Part shown: piece after piece, positions 1-11,032 of the stretch
How the letters are laid out: every line of letters starts with the position of its first letter
How positions within the stretch are numbered: position 1 is the first letter of the stretch
NCBI GenBank assembly: GCA_012103455.1
Contig: WLWT01000001.1
Span: forward strand, 4,533,288 to 4,597,287
Direction: 5' to 3'
Source of the DNA: Gammaproteobacteria bacterium
Lineage (GTDB): Bacteria; Pseudomonadota; Gammaproteobacteria; HK1
Length of the DNA: 64,000 nucleotides
Made by a program: the position numbers and the translations under genes
Notes under the pieces: generated by a model
What the model was told of the DNA's origin: nothing
Database searches by the model: none
Seen by the model: only the letters and a program-made list of their open reading frames with translations

Positions 1-884
1 TCCCCCGGAAAAAGATCTTTCTCGAAAGATTCCGGCACCCCATCGGCAAACACCGCCGGCGCACCCACTTCATACGGCCCGAGGATGAAACCCATACGCT
101 CTTCGCGCAGATAATAAGAAGCATCGGACTCACGCAACACCGCTAGCTCCTTACCGCCCTCTTCCCGGTAAGCTTTGAGTTCCGGCACCACGTCGGTCAC
201 GATGTATTGGTGCTGCACCGCAATGGCCGGTACGTTGATGCCCACCATGCGCCCGGTCGTGCGCCCGTAATTACCGGTGGCGGCGACGATGTGCTCGCAG
301 CTTATGTCGCCTTTGGTGGTTTTCAACTGCCATTCCCCACCCGCGGTGCGCTCGATGCGGGTGACCTCGGTTTGTTGATAGATCTCGGCGCCGCCGGCAC
401 GGGCACCCTTGGCCAGCGCATTGGTGAGATCCACCGGCGCGATATGACCGTCATCGGGATGGTAGAGCGCGCCTAGCAAACCATCCGTTGCACAAAGCGG
501 CCACAGCGCTTTGACCTCGGAGGGCGTGATCATTTCGAAAGGCACACCGATAGTATTGGCGGTGCCGCAATATTTGCGATATTCGTCCATCCGGTCCTGG
601 GTGCAGGCTAGGCGCATATTGCCGGTAACGTGAAAGCCCACGTCCTGACCGGTTTCCGCTTCCAGGGTCTTGTAGAGATCGACGCTGTATTTGTGCAACT
701 GGCCGACGGTGTAACTCATGTTGAAGAGTGGCAGCAACCCGGCGGCATGCCAGGTGGAACCCGCCGTCAACTCGCTGCGTTCGCACAACACGACGTCCGG
801 CCAGCCTTTTTTTACCAGGTGATACAAAGTGCTGACACCGACCACGCCACCGCCGATCACCACGACCCTAGCCTGCGATTTCAT
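1..884 (-). CDS. Dimethylglycine/sarcosine dehydrogenase family FAD enzyme, N-terminal part (runs off the window)
   Basis: Open frame from an ATG at 884 that leaves the window with no stop, so only about 294 residues are seen. An FAD-binding Rossmann motif lies at residues 7-18 (G11-x-G13-x-x-G16). It is followed by the GSTWHAAG motif at residues 42-49; in mammalian dimethylglycine dehydrogenase the histidine of this motif (H46 here) carries covalent FAD. The later stretch around YHPDDGHIAPVDLTNALA also matches the DMGDH pattern. The family oxidatively demethylates dimethylglycine or sarcosine and hands the methyl carbon to tetrahydrofolate through a C-terminal GcvT-like half, which would lie outside the window. 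It is divergent from folD, which fits, because FolD oxidises the methylene-THF produced. The exact substrate (dimethylglycine, sarcosine or a related methylated amine) is inferred only. Confidence 0.85.
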   Translation of the reverse strand, partial: MKSQARVVVIGGGVVGVSTLYHLVKKGWPDVVLCERSELTAGSTWHAAGLLPLFNMSYTVGQLHKYSVDLYKTLEAETGQDVGFHVTGNMRLACTQDRMDEYRKYCGTANTIGVPFEMITPSEVKALWPLCATDGLLGALYHPDDGHIAPVDLTNALAKGARAGGAEIYQQTEVTRIERTAGGEWQLKTTKGDISCEHIVAATGNYGRTTGRMVGINVPAIAVQHQYIVTDVVPELKAYREEGGKELAVLRESDASYYLREERMGFILGPYEVGAPAVFADGVPESFEKDLFPG

Positions 885-1096
885 GCTCTTCCCCCAATGC
901 TCCAAGCCGAGCGCGAAAGGCGCAAGTGTGCGGTCCGCACCGGGCGGTGAACACATGCCATCACGACTGCGGGTTCTTCGTTTGCGCCACCATTGTTCTG
1001 CGCACCGCCAAGCCCCCGTGGTCGGACGTTAGACTGTGTTGTTCGGTCGCGCGCTGCGTCTATTTTTAACCCCCATTTTCACACCGAGCCCAAATC

Positions 1097-1972
1097 ATGA
1101 GTGCACAACTGATCGACGGCAAAGCCATAGCGGCCGAGATCCGCGCCGAAGCAAAAGTAGCAGCCAGCGCACTGCGCGAACAAGGCATTATCCCGTGCTT
1201 GGCGGCGGTACTGGTGGGCGACAACCCCGCCTCTAAAGCCTATGTGGGCAACAAACGGCGCGCCTGCGAGGAAGTGGGTATTGAATCGCAACTGCATACA
1301 CCCAGCGCGGATATCAGCGCGGCGGATCTGCTGGCGCTCATCGATCGGCTCAACGCTGATGCGGCGGTGCACGGCATCCTGGTGCAATTGCCGCTGCCCG
1401 ATCACATCGACGAGGACCGGGTCATCGAGCGCCTCTGCCCGGCGAAAGACGTGGATGGTTTCCACCCGGCGAATGTGGGCCGGCTGGTCATCGGTTTGGA
1501 CACCCTGCGTCCCTGCACGCCGGCGGGCATTCCCGAGCTCATCGTGCGCAGCGGCTTGGAAGTCTCCGGCCAGCACGTGGTCATCATCGGCCGCAGCAAC
1601 ATAGTCGGCAAACCGGCCATGAACCTACTGGTGCAAAAAGCGGCCGGCGCGAACGCCACTGTCACCGTTTGCCATAGCGGCACCACGGATTTGCCTAGCA
1701 TCACCCGCCTGGGCGACATTCTTATCGCCGCCATAGGCCGGGCTCACTACGTCACCGCGGATATGGTGAAGCCGGGGGCCACGGTTATCGACGTGGGCAT
1801 CAACCGGGTGGCTGACGAGAGTGCCAAGCAGGGTTACCGCTTGGTCGGGGATGTGGATTTCGACGCGGTTAAAGAAGTGGCCGGCGCCATTACCCCGGTG
1901 CCCGGCGGCGTCGGCCCCATGACCGTCGCCATGCTGATGGTCAATACAGTGAAGGCGGCGCAAGCTACTTAA
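1097..1972 (+). CDS. folD: Bifunctional methylenetetrahydrofolate dehydrogenase / methenyl-THF cyclohydrolase
   Basis: A 291-residue cytosolic enzyme, normal length for FolD. It converts 5,10-methylene-THF to 5,10-methenyl-THF with NADP and then hydrolyses this to 10-formyl-THF. Visible signatures are Y49-x3-K53 (catalytic lysine region, YVGNK), KDVDGFHP around 118-125, the nucleotide-binding GRSNIVGKP at 165-173, and the C-terminal [15 protein letters not shown]. It is divergently placed from the DMGDH-like gene, which suggests a shared role in processing one-carbon units from methylated amines besides its housekeeping role. The stop codon TAA (1970-1972) lies inside the 4-bp target duplication of a miniature inverted-repeat element that begins at the next base, so the mobile insertion abuts the gene without altering the protein. 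Confidence 0.97.
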   Translation: MSAQLIDGKAIAAEIRAEAKVAASALREQGIIPCLAAVLVGDNPASKAYVGNKRRACEEVGIESQLHTPSADISAADLLALIDRLNADAAVHGILVQLPLPDHIDEDRVIERLCPAKDVDGFHPANVGRLVIGLDTLRPCTPAGIPELIVRSGLEVSGQHVVIIGRSNIVGKPAMNLLVQKAAGANATVTVCHSGTTDLPSITRLGDILIAAIGRAHYVTADMVKPGATVIDVGINRVADESAKQGYRLVGDVDFDAVKEVAGAITPVPGGVGPMTVAMLMVNTVKAAQAT

Positions 1973-2114
1973 GGGCGCCGCTAACAATAGTCATTGTTTC
2001 GTGAGTGCAAGGAAGCACCGCGCGCAGAACCGCAGTGTATTAGGTGATACCTGAGGATTCGAGCACGGAGTTGACGCCGCAATCGCGGAAAAAGTGCATT
2101 TTTAGCAGGTGCCC
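1973..2114 (+). repeat. Miniature inverted-repeat element, copy 1 (142 bp)
   Basis: Non-coding element bounded by imperfect inverted ends (GGGCGCCGCTAACAAT on the left; AGCAGGTGCCC on the right) and flanked on both sides by TTAA (1969-1972 and 2115-2118), a perfect 4-bp target duplication. Its inside matches copies at 14993, 42520, 56550 and 61296. It is the most diverged at the tips of the full copies, so probably the oldest. It has no coding capacity of its own; small open frames across it are by-products. Confidence 0.9.
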
Positions 2115-2134
2115 TTAACCCGCGCCGCCGCCCC

Positions 2135-3322
2135 TCAAAAGAAAGCCTGAATCCCCGTCTGCGCCCGCCCGAGGATGAGCGCGTGCACGTCATGGGTGCC
2201 TTCGTAGGTATTCACCGCTTCTAGATTCATGGCATGACGGATCACGTGGTACTCATCCGACACGCCATTGCCGCCGTGCATGTCCCGCGCCATTCGGGCG
2301 ATATCCAGTGCCTTGCCGCAGTTATTGCGCTTGACGATGGAAATAGCCTCCGGCGCCGCTTTACCGGCGTCGAATAAACGGCCCACCGTGAGCGCCCCGT
2401 TCAACCCAAGAGCGATCTCCGTTTGCATATCGGCCAACTTCTTTTGCACCAACTGGGTGGCCGCCAGGGGCCGCCCGAACTGCTGGCGCTCTAAGGTGTA
2501 GTCGCGCGCCGCGTGCCAGCAAGCCTCCGCCGCGCCCATGGCGCCCCAGGCGATGCCATAGCGGGCCCGGTTCAGGCAGCCGAATGGGCCTCCGAGGCCG
2601 CGCCCATTGGGCAGCAGATTCTCCTCCGGCACGAACACGTCTTGCATGGAGATGGAGCCGGTCACGGAGGCGCGCATGGAAAACTTGCCTTCGATCCTGG
2701 ACGTGCCGAGTCCTTGCATGCCCCGCTCCAACACGAAGCCGCGGATCACGCCGTCCTCGGTCTTCGCCCATATGACCAACACATCGGCCAACGGCGCGTT
2801 GGTGATCCACGTCTTGGTGCCATTCAAACGGTAACCGCTATCGACTTTGACGGCATGGGTGCGCATGCCGCCCGGATCGGAGCCGTGGTCAGGTTCGGTG
2901 AGACCGAAACAACCGACGTGCTCACCGGTGGCGAGTGCAGGCAAGTACTTCGCGCGCTGCGCGGGCGTGCCATAGGCGTTGATCGGGTGCATGACCAGGC
3001 TTGATTGCACGCTACAGGCGGAGCGGTACGCGCTATCCACCCGCTCCGCTTCCCGCGCGATGAGGCCGTAACTGACGTAGTTCAGACCCGCACAACCGTA
3101 ACCTTCGATGGTGCAGCCCAACATCCCTAGAGCGCCCATCTCGTTCATGATTTCCCGGTGAAAATGCTCGTGGCGGTTGGCTTCGACCACCCTCGGCATC
3201 AGCTCGCCTCGGCAATAGTCGCGCACGCTGTCGCGCACCATGCGTTCCTCTTCGCTCAGCAGGTCCTCCAACAGAAACGGATCGTCCCAGCGAAAAGCCG
3301 CCGGTGCGGTGGAATCATTCAT
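2135..3322 (-). CDS. gcdH: Glutaryl-CoA dehydrogenase
   Basis: A 395-residue acyl-CoA dehydrogenase. The glutaryl-CoA dehydrogenase subfamily is shown by [11 protein letters not shown] (the arginine region that contacts the substrate carboxylate) and by the C-terminal [17 protein letters not shown], in which E374 is the expected catalytic base. Standard FAD/substrate motifs are present: [12 protein letters not shown] and TKTWITNAP in the middle, and DMHGGNG near the C-terminus. The family oxidatively decarboxylates glutaryl-CoA to crotonyl-CoA in lysine, hydroxylysine and tryptophan breakdown, passing electrons to ETF. It stands alone here between folD and a CocE-type hydrolase, both minus-strand neighbours apart from folD; no glutarate CoA-transferase is adjacent. 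Confidence 0.93.
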   Translation of the reverse strand: MNDSTAPAAFRWDDPFLLEDLLSEEERMVRDSVRDYCRGELMPRVVEANRHEHFHREIMNEMGALGMLGCTIEGYGCAGLNYVSYGLIAREAERVDSAYRSACSVQSSLVMHPINAYGTPAQRAKYLPALATGEHVGCFGLTEPDHGSDPGGMRTHAVKVDSGYRLNGTKTWITNAPLADVLVIWAKTEDGVIRGFVLERGMQGLGTSRIEGKFSMRASVTGSISMQDVFVPEENLLPNGRGLGGPFGCLNRARYGIAWGAMGAAEACWHAARDYTLERQQFGRPLAATQLVQKKLADMQTEIALGLNGALTVGRLFDAGKAAPEAISIVKRNNCGKALDIARMARDMHGGNGVSDEYHVIRHAMNLEAVNTYEGTHDVHALILGRAQTGIQAFF

Positions 3323-3366
3323 GGGGTTTCACTCCGATGGGTTATTGCCGCCCATTGTATCGCGCC

Positions 3367-5403
3367 TCATACCCGGTCACGTCTCACCCGCTCCCGCCAC
3401 CGTTTGTTGAACACCCGGATCTCATCTTCATAAGCGTCGATCTGGGCGCTGACATAGAAGTAGTGCTCATCCGCCCGCAGTTCCGTGCGGGTTTCCGTGC
3501 GCGCGCACCACTCGCCGCGGGCCACCACCTCCGTCCAGTGGGTTTGCATGTGGGCGCTCAGCGGATCGTCCGGAGCGATGTTGTAGCGTTCCCCGGCCAC
3601 GGTTTCGGTAATGAGTCCGTGCTCGTCATTACGGTAGCGGCCAAAATCGTCTTCCAGCGTTAGCACTTGGGCGCCGGTGGCCAGATCTTCGTGCAACTCC
3701 CGCGTGTGCCGCTCGGGACGTAGCTCGGTTTGCTCAAGTGGGGGGGCGGACACGGCTGGAGCAAACGGTTGCGCTGCTTGGGCCTCATCAGGCAACAGAG
3801 GGATATGCAACCCAGCCTCGGCCAGATCAAGCGTGACGGAGACCGCCGTGGGTGATGGCCAGATCAGCGGCCAGTAAGCAGTAGATAGGCTCAAGCGCAG
3901 GCGGTGGCCCGCTGGCACCTTGTAGGCCACGTCATCCATGCGCAGGGTGCACGGGTTTTGGCGGCCCGGCGCAAGCGCTTCGGGTTGTTCATGGGAGCTA
4001 TGGTGGGTGAGATTGAGCACGGTATAGGTAATACGGGTGGACCGCCCATCCGGCCACACATCGCAAAGACGCACGGCCAGTTGCGCCACCGGCGCGTCGG
4101 CGGCGAAGCGTGCGTGCAGCACGGGCGCGCCTACGATGGGCACGTCGTGCTCGAGCGGCAACGTATCGAAGGTGGCGGACAAGGCATCGTCGCGCCGCTG
4201 GTCAAGCGGCAGCTCCGGGCCCAGCCAGATGGCGCAATACTCGCCGCTGGCGGCACCCACCGTCTGCGGCGAGCGAATGGTGATAGTGCCGCCCTTGTGC
4301 GCCTTTGATGGCTCAAGAGATAAACGTCCGGGGGACAAATTGAAGCTGAGACCGCCACCGGTATCGACATCCGGCCAGCGCTCGAAGGCATACCAATTAC
4401 CGCCGCGCTCCGCGTACGCCGGGGCCGGCGCCGCCGCATCCATCAGATAAACATAGTATCTCGCTGACAGCGGCCCGTTATCTGCTGGCTCATCACGCAA
4501 ATGCCGTCCCCACCAATAGCAGGCCAACTGTAAAAAGCCGATAGCCGGCGCTGGCACAGCAAAATGAGGATACTTATGCACCCAAGGACCGATGATCCCG
4601 GCCCGCTCACCACGCAGACCCTCCACCAAGCGGGGCACCGCGTTGGAATAAGCATCGCCCCAACCCCCGATCGCCAACACGGCTGCTCTGATGCGGGGGA
4701 AATCTTCACCCACCGATCCGTGACGCCAATACCCATCCCGGTGCGGGTGGCTTAACCATTTATGGGGGAAAAACGGCATGTGCTCCAGCCGCCGCAACCA
4801 AAGCTCGCGCCAATCATCGCGCAGCGCCGGATCCGGCGGGCGCGACTGGTAACCCAACATGGTGCTGCCCCAGCCTTGGTTTTCATTCAGCAAAGCGCCG
4901 CCTTTGTAGTGAATATCATCAGCGTAGCGATCATCGGTGGAACACAGGGTAATCACCCCTCTTAAGCCTTGCGGTTGACGCGAAGCCACCTGCAAGCTGT
5001 TAAAACCACCCCAAGAGATACCCATCATGCCGACCCGGCCATTGGACCAAGTCTGAGCGGTTATCCAGTCTATTATCTCAAGAGCATCATCTTGCTCGCG
5101 CGCCAAATATTCATCGTGCATCAGGCCATCGGACTCGCCACAACCGCGCATGTCCACCCTGAGACAGGCAAACCCGTGGCCGGCGAAATACGGATGGGTC
5201 AGCGCATCGCGCACGGCGGTACCGTCACGCTTGCGGTACGGTAGGTATTCAAGAACAGTCCCTAATTTCTCCCCCGCCGCCTGCGGTAACCAGAGCTTGG
5301 CGGCAAAACGAACGCCATCGCAGAGCGGGATCCAGATGTTTTCGTGTACCGTGACCGGGTAGGGAAAGTCCCGAGTTTCTTGCGCTGTGCCAAGACCTGC
5401 CAT
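3367..5403 (-). CDS. CocE/NonD-family serine hydrolase (X-Pro dipeptidyl-peptidase S15 type)
   Basis: About 678 residues from the ATG at 5401-5403, chosen because GGGAG lies 9 bases upstream and the protein then starts MAGLGTAQETRDF; an in-frame upstream start at 5481 would add 26 unlikely residues. The alpha/beta-hydrolase core has the nucleophile elbow GISWGGF with S130 and an upstream YLPYRKRDGT segment typical of the S15/CocE family. A C-terminal jelly-roll (X-Pro dipeptidyl-peptidase C-terminal domain) follows, recognisable by the GHRLRLSLSTAYWPLIWPS region. Family members hydrolyse esters, amides or acyl-peptides (cocaine esterase, glutaryl-7-ACA acylase, peptidases), so the substrate cannot be read from the sequence. 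No signal peptide is evident. It is divergent from the MttB-like gene with a 182-bp spacer. Confidence 0.85.
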   Translation of the reverse strand: MAGLGTAQETRDFPYPVTVHENIWIPLCDGVRFAAKLWLPQAAGEKLGTVLEYLPYRKRDGTAVRDALTHPYFAGHGFACLRVDMRGCGESDGLMHDEYLAREQDDALEIIDWITAQTWSNGRVGMMGISWGGFNSLQVASRQPQGLRGVITLCSTDDRYADDIHYKGGALLNENQGWGSTMLGYQSRPPDPALRDDWRELWLRRLEHMPFFPHKWLSHPHRDGYWRHGSVGEDFPRIRAAVLAIGGWGDAYSNAVPRLVEGLRGERAGIIGPWVHKYPHFAVPAPAIGFLQLACYWWGRHLRDEPADNGPLSARYYVYLMDAAAPAPAYAERGGNWYAFERWPDVDTGGGLSFNLSPGRLSLEPSKAHKGGTITIRSPQTVGAASGEYCAIWLGPELPLDQRRDDALSATFDTLPLEHDVPIVGAPVLHARFAADAPVAQLAVRLCDVWPDGRSTRITYTVLNLTHHSSHEQPEALAPGRQNPCTLRMDDVAYKVPAGHRLRLSLSTAYWPLIWPSPTAVSVTLDLAEAGLHIPLLPDEAQAAQPFAPAVSAPPLEQTELRPERHTRELHEDLATGAQVLTLEDDFGRYRNDEHGLITETVAGERYNIAPDDPLSAHMQTHWTEVVARGEWCARTETRTELRADEHYFYVSAQIDAYEDEIRVFNKRWRERVRRDRV

Positions 5404-5585
5404 CAAGAGAAGCTCCCAGTCAAATGTTCGGCCGTTAAGACGACGGCGGCACTCTACGGCGACACTCATGAACTCGCGCAAGCGTTCGTGGCGTGCGCAG
5501 GCAATGGCGAGTCGCCGAACCGTATGCCGGGCCGAGGCGTTGGGCTCGATACTGCGCCGCCTGAGCAGGCCGGGGCCACACCATC

Positions 5586-7148
5586 ATGAGCGACAGCGCA
5601 AGCGAGCGGGGAGTACAACGCCGCCGCCGGCGGGGCGCGGGCCGGGAGGCCCGGCGGGCTGCCCGCACCCGTCCCGCCGCCCAGCAGATCGCTTATATCA
5701 CGCGCAAGACGCCCACGTACAATGTCCTCGACGAAGCGGGTTTGGCGCTCATAGAACACAACGCCGATACGCTATTGGAAGAGATCGGCATCGAATTTCG
5801 CGAGTATCCAAGAGCGCTGCAACTCTTTCGCCAAGCGGGCGCCGACGTGCAAGGTGAGCGGGTGCGCTTCCCTAGAGGGCTGTGCCGCGCCATCGTGCAG
5901 ACCAGCGCTCCTGGGGAATTTATCCAGCATGCACGCAATCCCGCCCGTAGCGTCAAAATCGGCGGCGATGCTATGGTGCTGGTACCGGCCTACGGCCCGC
6001 CCTTCGTGCGCGATCTGGACCAGGGACGGCGTTATGCCACCATCGAGGATTTTCGCAACTTCGTCAAACTCGCGTATCTGGCACCAGGCCTGCATCACTC
6101 GGGGGGTACTGTCTGCGAACCGGTCGATCTGCCGGTCAACAAGCGTCACCTGGATATGGTGTACAACCATATACGCTACAGCGACAAACCGTTTATGGGT
6201 TCGGTGACGCACCCCGATCGGGCCCGCGACACGATCGCCATGGCCAAGCTCGTGTTCGGCGAACAATTCGTCGCCGAGAATTGCGTCGTCATCAACCTCA
6301 TCAACGCCAACTCGCCCATGGTCTTCGATGCCACCATGCTGGGGGCGGCAGAGGTCTACGCCTCGAATAATCAAGCCACCGTCATCTCGCCTTTCATCCT
6401 GGCGGGCGCCATGTCGCCGGTTACGGTGGCCGGTACCAGCGCCCAGATCTTGGCCGAGGCGCTGGCCGGCATGGCGTTTACGCAACTGGTCAAACCCGGT
6501 GCGCCGGTGGTATTCGGCACGTTTGCCAGCGCCATGTCGATGCAGTCCGGCGCCCCCACCTTCGGCTCGCCGGAACCTTCGCTGGTGCTCTTCATCACCG
6601 CTGAATTGGGCCGGCGCCTGGGTGTGCCCTACCGCAGCGGCGGCGGGCTGTGCGCCGCCAAAGTACCGGACGCCCAGGCCGCTTACGAGTCCGCCAACAC
6701 GCTGCAAAGCGCCATGCTGGCCGGCGTCAATTTCATGTTGCATACCGCCGGTTGGCTTGAGGGCGGTTTGGTCATGAGTTACGAGAAATTCATCCTGGAT
6801 GCCGATCAGGCCGGCATGATTCAGAGGTTCGCCCGCGGCGTGGACTTAAGCGAAAACGGGCAGGCGTTGGCGGCGGCGCGGCAAGTCGAGCCAGGGAAAC
6901 ATTTTCTCGAATGCGCTCACACCCAAGCTAATTTTGAAACCGCGTTTTACCGCTCATCCATTGCCGATAACAATAGTTTCGAACAATGGGAAGCGGAAGG
7001 AGCCATGGACGCGGCGCAACGGGCCAACAAGCTGCTCAAGCAACAGTTGACACAGTACACGGCACCGGCCATCGATCCGGGTATTGATGAAGCGCTCAAC
7101 GCCTTTATGCGCGAGCGCAAGAATAGTATGCCGGATGCCCATTATTAG
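5586..7148 (+). CDS. Trimethylamine methyltransferase (MttB) superfamily protein, non-pyrrolysine type
   Basis: A 520-residue member of COG5598. The frame is open from end to end with no internal UAG, so the pyrrolysine of true archaeal MttB is absent. That places it with the MtgB-like branch, some of which demethylate glycine betaine or other quaternary amines with a corrinoid protein as methyl acceptor. The N-terminus (residues 1-35) is Arg/Ala rich and of low complexity; the conserved TIM-barrel part begins near ITRKTPTYNVLDEAG. No corrinoid protein gene is adjacent, so the acceptor must be encoded elsewhere or the reaction differs. Nearby DMGDH and folD make a role in methylated-amine catabolism plausible. 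Its 3' end overlaps the convergent truD gene by 44 bp. Confidence 0.85.
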   Translation: MSDSASERGVQRRRRRGAGREARRAARTRPAAQQIAYITRKTPTYNVLDEAGLALIEHNADTLLEEIGIEFREYPRALQLFRQAGADVQGERVRFPRGLCRAIVQTSAPGEFIQHARNPARSVKIGGDAMVLVPAYGPPFVRDLDQGRRYATIEDFRNFVKLAYLAPGLHHSGGTVCEPVDLPVNKRHLDMVYNHIRYSDKPFMGSVTHPDRARDTIAMAKLVFGEQFVAENCVVINLINANSPMVFDATMLGAAEVYASNNQATVISPFILAGAMSPVTVAGTSAQILAEALAGMAFTQLVKPGAPVVFGTFASAMSMQSGAPTFGSPEPSLVLFITAELGRRLGVPYRSGGGLCAAKVPDAQAAYESANTLQSAMLAGVNFMLHTAGWLEGGLVMSYEKFILDADQAGMIQRFARGVDLSENGQALAAARQVEPGKHFLECAHTQANFETAFYRSSIADNNSFEQWEAEGAMDAAQRANKLLKQQLTQYTAPAIDPGIDEALNAFMRERKNSMPDAHY

Positions 7149-8142
7149 CCCCCAGGCAATTCACCCGTAACAATTCGCTCGTAAGCAGTAACTCCCGCAG
7201 CACCGCGGTGGCGTACTGCCCTTTGTGAAGATCAAAAGAAAGCCGTAACTGAGCGTCCTTGAAAGCGTAGTCGAAGTGCTGGGGCATACACACCAAACGC
7301 CTTCGCTGCAAACGCATCCCGGCGTTCTCGAGGCCCCGTGCCCAATGGGCGTATCGGTTAACAACCGCCAACTCCACAGCCGCGGCCGCACCCGACGCCC
7401 GCTGCCTGCCCCGTCCCCAAAGCGGACCCGTGGGAACACTGTCCGGATGCGGCCATTCGCCCGCTTGAGGAGTGCGCCAAGTCTGCTCGATGCAACGTGA
7501 ATGTAGCACCTGGTTGAATATCCAAGCTCGGGCCGCCGATAGCACGATACCCCGCCTTGCACCCCTGCCAGGCTTACCCGCTTTGAACAAGCATTCCACG
7601 TCTTTCAAGTTCTCACCATCGCGGCCGAAGCGTTGCTCGCCGAAATAATTGGGTACGCCGTCATCGCCAATGCGCGCAAGACGTGATGTCAGGGCCGCAC
7701 GGTCGCCGTCAAGATCCCGTATACGAATGCGAAAACGATTGCCCGTATGGGCGCCAACGCGCAGTTTCTTGGCGGAGCGGGTCAGGGTGAGCACCCGTAT
7801 CTCATCTGGGTCCAAGGAGTCCAGGCCACGCGACTGCCGGCCTGGTGTGTACAAGCTAAACCACTGCCGGGTGACGGCATGGCGATCTTTTAAACCCGCA
7901 TAACCGACATCACGCGCTTTGATCCCGGCCGCATCAGCCAGCCGCCCCGCCACCCAGCGGGTATTGGCGCCACGCTTCTCGATAAAAACCCAAGTGTGTT
8001 CGCCTTCGCCGGTGGGATAAAAACCCAGCAATTCTTCGACGTAGAAGTCTTCGGGCACACTGCGAAAAACACCGCGGGCGGGCGGTGGGCCATAAGCGTA
8101 AGCCAGGTGGGTGTAGGCCGAAGGGGCTGTAGCTATATCCAT
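7105..8142 (-). CDS. truD: tRNA pseudouridine(13) synthase TruD
   Basis: A 345-residue enzyme that isomerises U13 of tRNA-Glu. The diagnostic motif GYAGLKDRHAVTRQW carries the catalytic aspartate D86. It is the last gene of the eno-ftsB-ispD-ispF-truD order, and its ATG shares one base with the ispF stop (TAATG), showing translational coupling. The C-terminal end overlaps the convergent MttB-like gene by 44 bp, so the two transcripts are antisense there. Confidence 0.95.
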   Translation of the reverse strand: MDIATAPSAYTHLAYAYGPPPARGVFRSVPEDFYVEELLGFYPTGEGEHTWVFIEKRGANTRWVAGRLADAAGIKARDVGYAGLKDRHAVTRQWFSLYTPGRQSRGLDSLDPDEIRVLTLTRSAKKLRVGAHTGNRFRIRIRDLDGDRAALTSRLARIGDDGVPNYFGEQRFGRDGENLKDVECLFKAGKPGRGARRGIVLSAARAWIFNQVLHSRCIEQTWRTPQAGEWPHPDSVPTGPLWGRGRQRASGAAAAVELAVVNRYAHWARGLENAGMRLQRRRLVCMPQHFDYAFKDAQLRLSFDLHKGQYATAVLRELLLTSELLRVNCLGANNGHPAYYSCARA

Positions 8143-8618
8143 TACGCCGCGAACAGGAGCACCACGGCGTGGGCGGCAATCCCTTCACCACGGCCTGTAT
8201 AGCCCATTTTCTCCGTGGTGGTCGCTTTGATATTGACGCACGCTGACTCGATTTTCAGATCCTTGGCTAAACGTTCACGCATCGTGTTTATGTGCGGCCT
8301 GAAGCGCGGGCGCTGCGCGATGAGGGTGGCATCCACATTGCCTACGCGGTAGCCCGCCTCACTCAAATCCGCCACTACTTTACGCAGCAATACCCGTGAA
8401 TCGATATTCTCGAAGGCCGCATCCGTATCGGGAAAATGCAGACCTATATCGCCCCAGCCAGCGGCGCCCAACAGGGCGTCACAAAGCGCGTGTACCAACA
8501 CGTCGCCATCGGAATGGGCCACCAATGCTCTAGTGTGGGGAATGACGGCCCCACCGATGACGATCTCGGTACCGTCCTCGGCGAAACGGTGAGCATCGAA
8601 GCCATGGCCAATTCGCAT
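8142..8618 (-). CDS. ispF: 2-C-methyl-D-erythritol 2,4-cyclodiphosphate synthase
   Basis: About 158 residues from the ATG at 8616-8618, where the protein starts [12 protein letters not shown] as usual for IspF; a GTG four codons upstream (8630) is an alternative. The DxH metal site (D8, H10) and the C-terminal [19 protein letters not shown] signature are present. It cyclises CDP-methylerythritol 2-phosphate in the non-mevalonate isoprenoid pathway. It follows ispD by a short gap and is coupled to truD; ispG at 24723-25949 belongs to the same pathway. Confidence 0.96.
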   Translation of the reverse strand: MRIGHGFDAHRFAEDGTEIVIGGAVIPHTRALVAHSDGDVLVHALCDALLGAAGWGDIGLHFPDTDAAFENIDSRVLLRKVVADLSEAGYRVGNVDATLIAQRPRFRPHINTMRERLAKDLKIESACVNIKATTTEKMGYTGRGEGIAAHAVVLLFAA

Positions 8619-8644
8619 ACGCTGCTGCACTGTCCCGCGAAGTT

Positions 8645-9385
8645 CTAGCGGGTCACGTTCTGGCCAGCCAGGATGGCCTCGGCGAGGACGAGATCGGCTG
8701 GATGGGTAATCTTTATATTGTCCGCGTGACCTTCCACCACCATGACACTCGCGCCGCGGAACTCCATGGCGCTGGCTTCATCGGTGACATTCACTCGAGC
8801 GGCTAAGGCCGCGTCTATAGCCGCGTGCAGCGCATCGATTCTGAACATCTGTGGCGTCAGCGCGTGCCACAACGCCTCGCGAGGCACGGTACGGTCGATG
8901 ACCCTGCCATCGCACACCTGCTTGATGGTATCGCGCACCGGCGTTGCCAAAATACCGCCGTCCACCGCCCTATCCTGAACGGTATCGATGAGCGTCGCTA
9001 CATCCTGCGCCCGCAAACAGGGACGGGCCGCATCATGGACCAGCGCCCAGGCGCCACCGTACCCGCGCCGCGCCAACTCATCCAGCCCGTTACGCACAGT
9101 GTCGCAGCGCTCACCGCCACCACGAAAGAGGTGCAGCGGTTTGCCGAGATCGCCAAGACCCGCTTGCACCGCCGGCCAATACGGATCATCGGGCACCAGG
9201 CCAATGGCGATGCCGCTTACCGAGGCATGGGCCGCCAACCTGCGCACAGTGCAGGCGAGCACCGTCTCGCCGGTCAGTTCAAGATATTGCTTAGGCCTAT
9301 AGGCCGCCATCCGTTTGCCGATCCCCGCCGCAGGCACTATAGCCCAACAAGCATCCATGGCCCAACAAGCATCCATGACGCTCAT
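8645..9385 (-). CDS. ispD: 2-C-methyl-D-erythritol 4-phosphate cytidylyltransferase
   Basis: A 246-residue enzyme transferring CMP from CTP to methylerythritol 4-phosphate. The nucleotide-binding start is [12 protein letters not shown], and the VHDAARPC and TDEASAME motifs are present. The first codons contain an 18-bp tandem duplication (9343-9359 and 9361-9377), which repeats the six residues MDACWA twice. Translation may therefore begin at 9385 or at either of the two ATGs created by the repeat; the catalytic part is unaffected. Upstream neighbour is ftsB. Confidence 0.95.
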   Translation of the reverse strand: MSVMDACWAMDACWAIVPAAGIGKRMAAYRPKQYLELTGETVLACTVRRLAAHASVSGIAIGLVPDDPYWPAVQAGLGDLGKPLHLFRGGGERCDTVRNGLDELARRGYGGAWALVHDAARPCLRAQDVATLIDTVQDRAVDGGILATPVRDTIKQVCDGRVIDRTVPREALWHALTPQMFRIDALHAAIDAALAARVNVTDEASAMEFRGASVMVVEGHADNIKITHPADLVLAEAILAGQNVTR

Positions 9386-9403
9386 AGGTTCAACAGCTAA
9401 GGA

Positions 9404-9673
9404 TCAGTCAACCACCAGGAAGAATGTCTCACCCGGACCGATGAGGCCCAGTTCGCGCCGGGCCAGCGCTTCCACCGTGGCCAGTCCGGTTTTCAGATCT
9501 TGCACCTGCGCCACCAAACGTTGGTTGCGTTCGGACAGCAACCCGTTTTGCCGCGTCTGCCTCTCGATGGCCTGTTGCAGCCGCCACACCTCGGCAAAGC
9601 TGCCATCTCCGGCCCACAGCTTGACCTGCAACGAGATCAGGCAAATCAATAAAAAGCCGCTCAGGATGCGCAT
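9404..9673 (-). CDS. ftsB: Cell division protein FtsB
   Basis: An 89-residue single-pass inner-membrane protein with a short N-terminal cytoplasmic tip, a membrane segment at about residues 4-20 (LSGFLLICLISLQVKLW) and a coiled coil at about 30-65. This is the FtsB/DivIC pattern, including the conserved ARRELGLIGPGETFF near the C-terminus. FtsB bridges FtsL and FtsQ in the divisome. Location directly after eno is the usual gammaproteobacterial order. Confidence 0.93.
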   Translation of the reverse strand: MRILSGFLLICLISLQVKLWAGDGSFAEVWRLQQAIERQTRQNGLLSERNQRLVAQVQDLKTGLATVEALARRELGLIGPGETFFLVVD

Positions 9674-9700
9674 GCGGGCCGCCTCTTGTTTAAAAACCGG

Positions 9701-11032
<1,332 letters not shown>

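Noticed and set aside
1981-2193. Recurrent small protein containing NALFPRLRRQ
   Set aside because: It appears at several places only because it is the translation of the repeated miniature element; it has no consistent start or ribosome site.
5586-7148. Pyrrolysine in the MttB-like protein
   Set aside because: The frame contains no internal UAG, so it is not of the pyrrolysine type.
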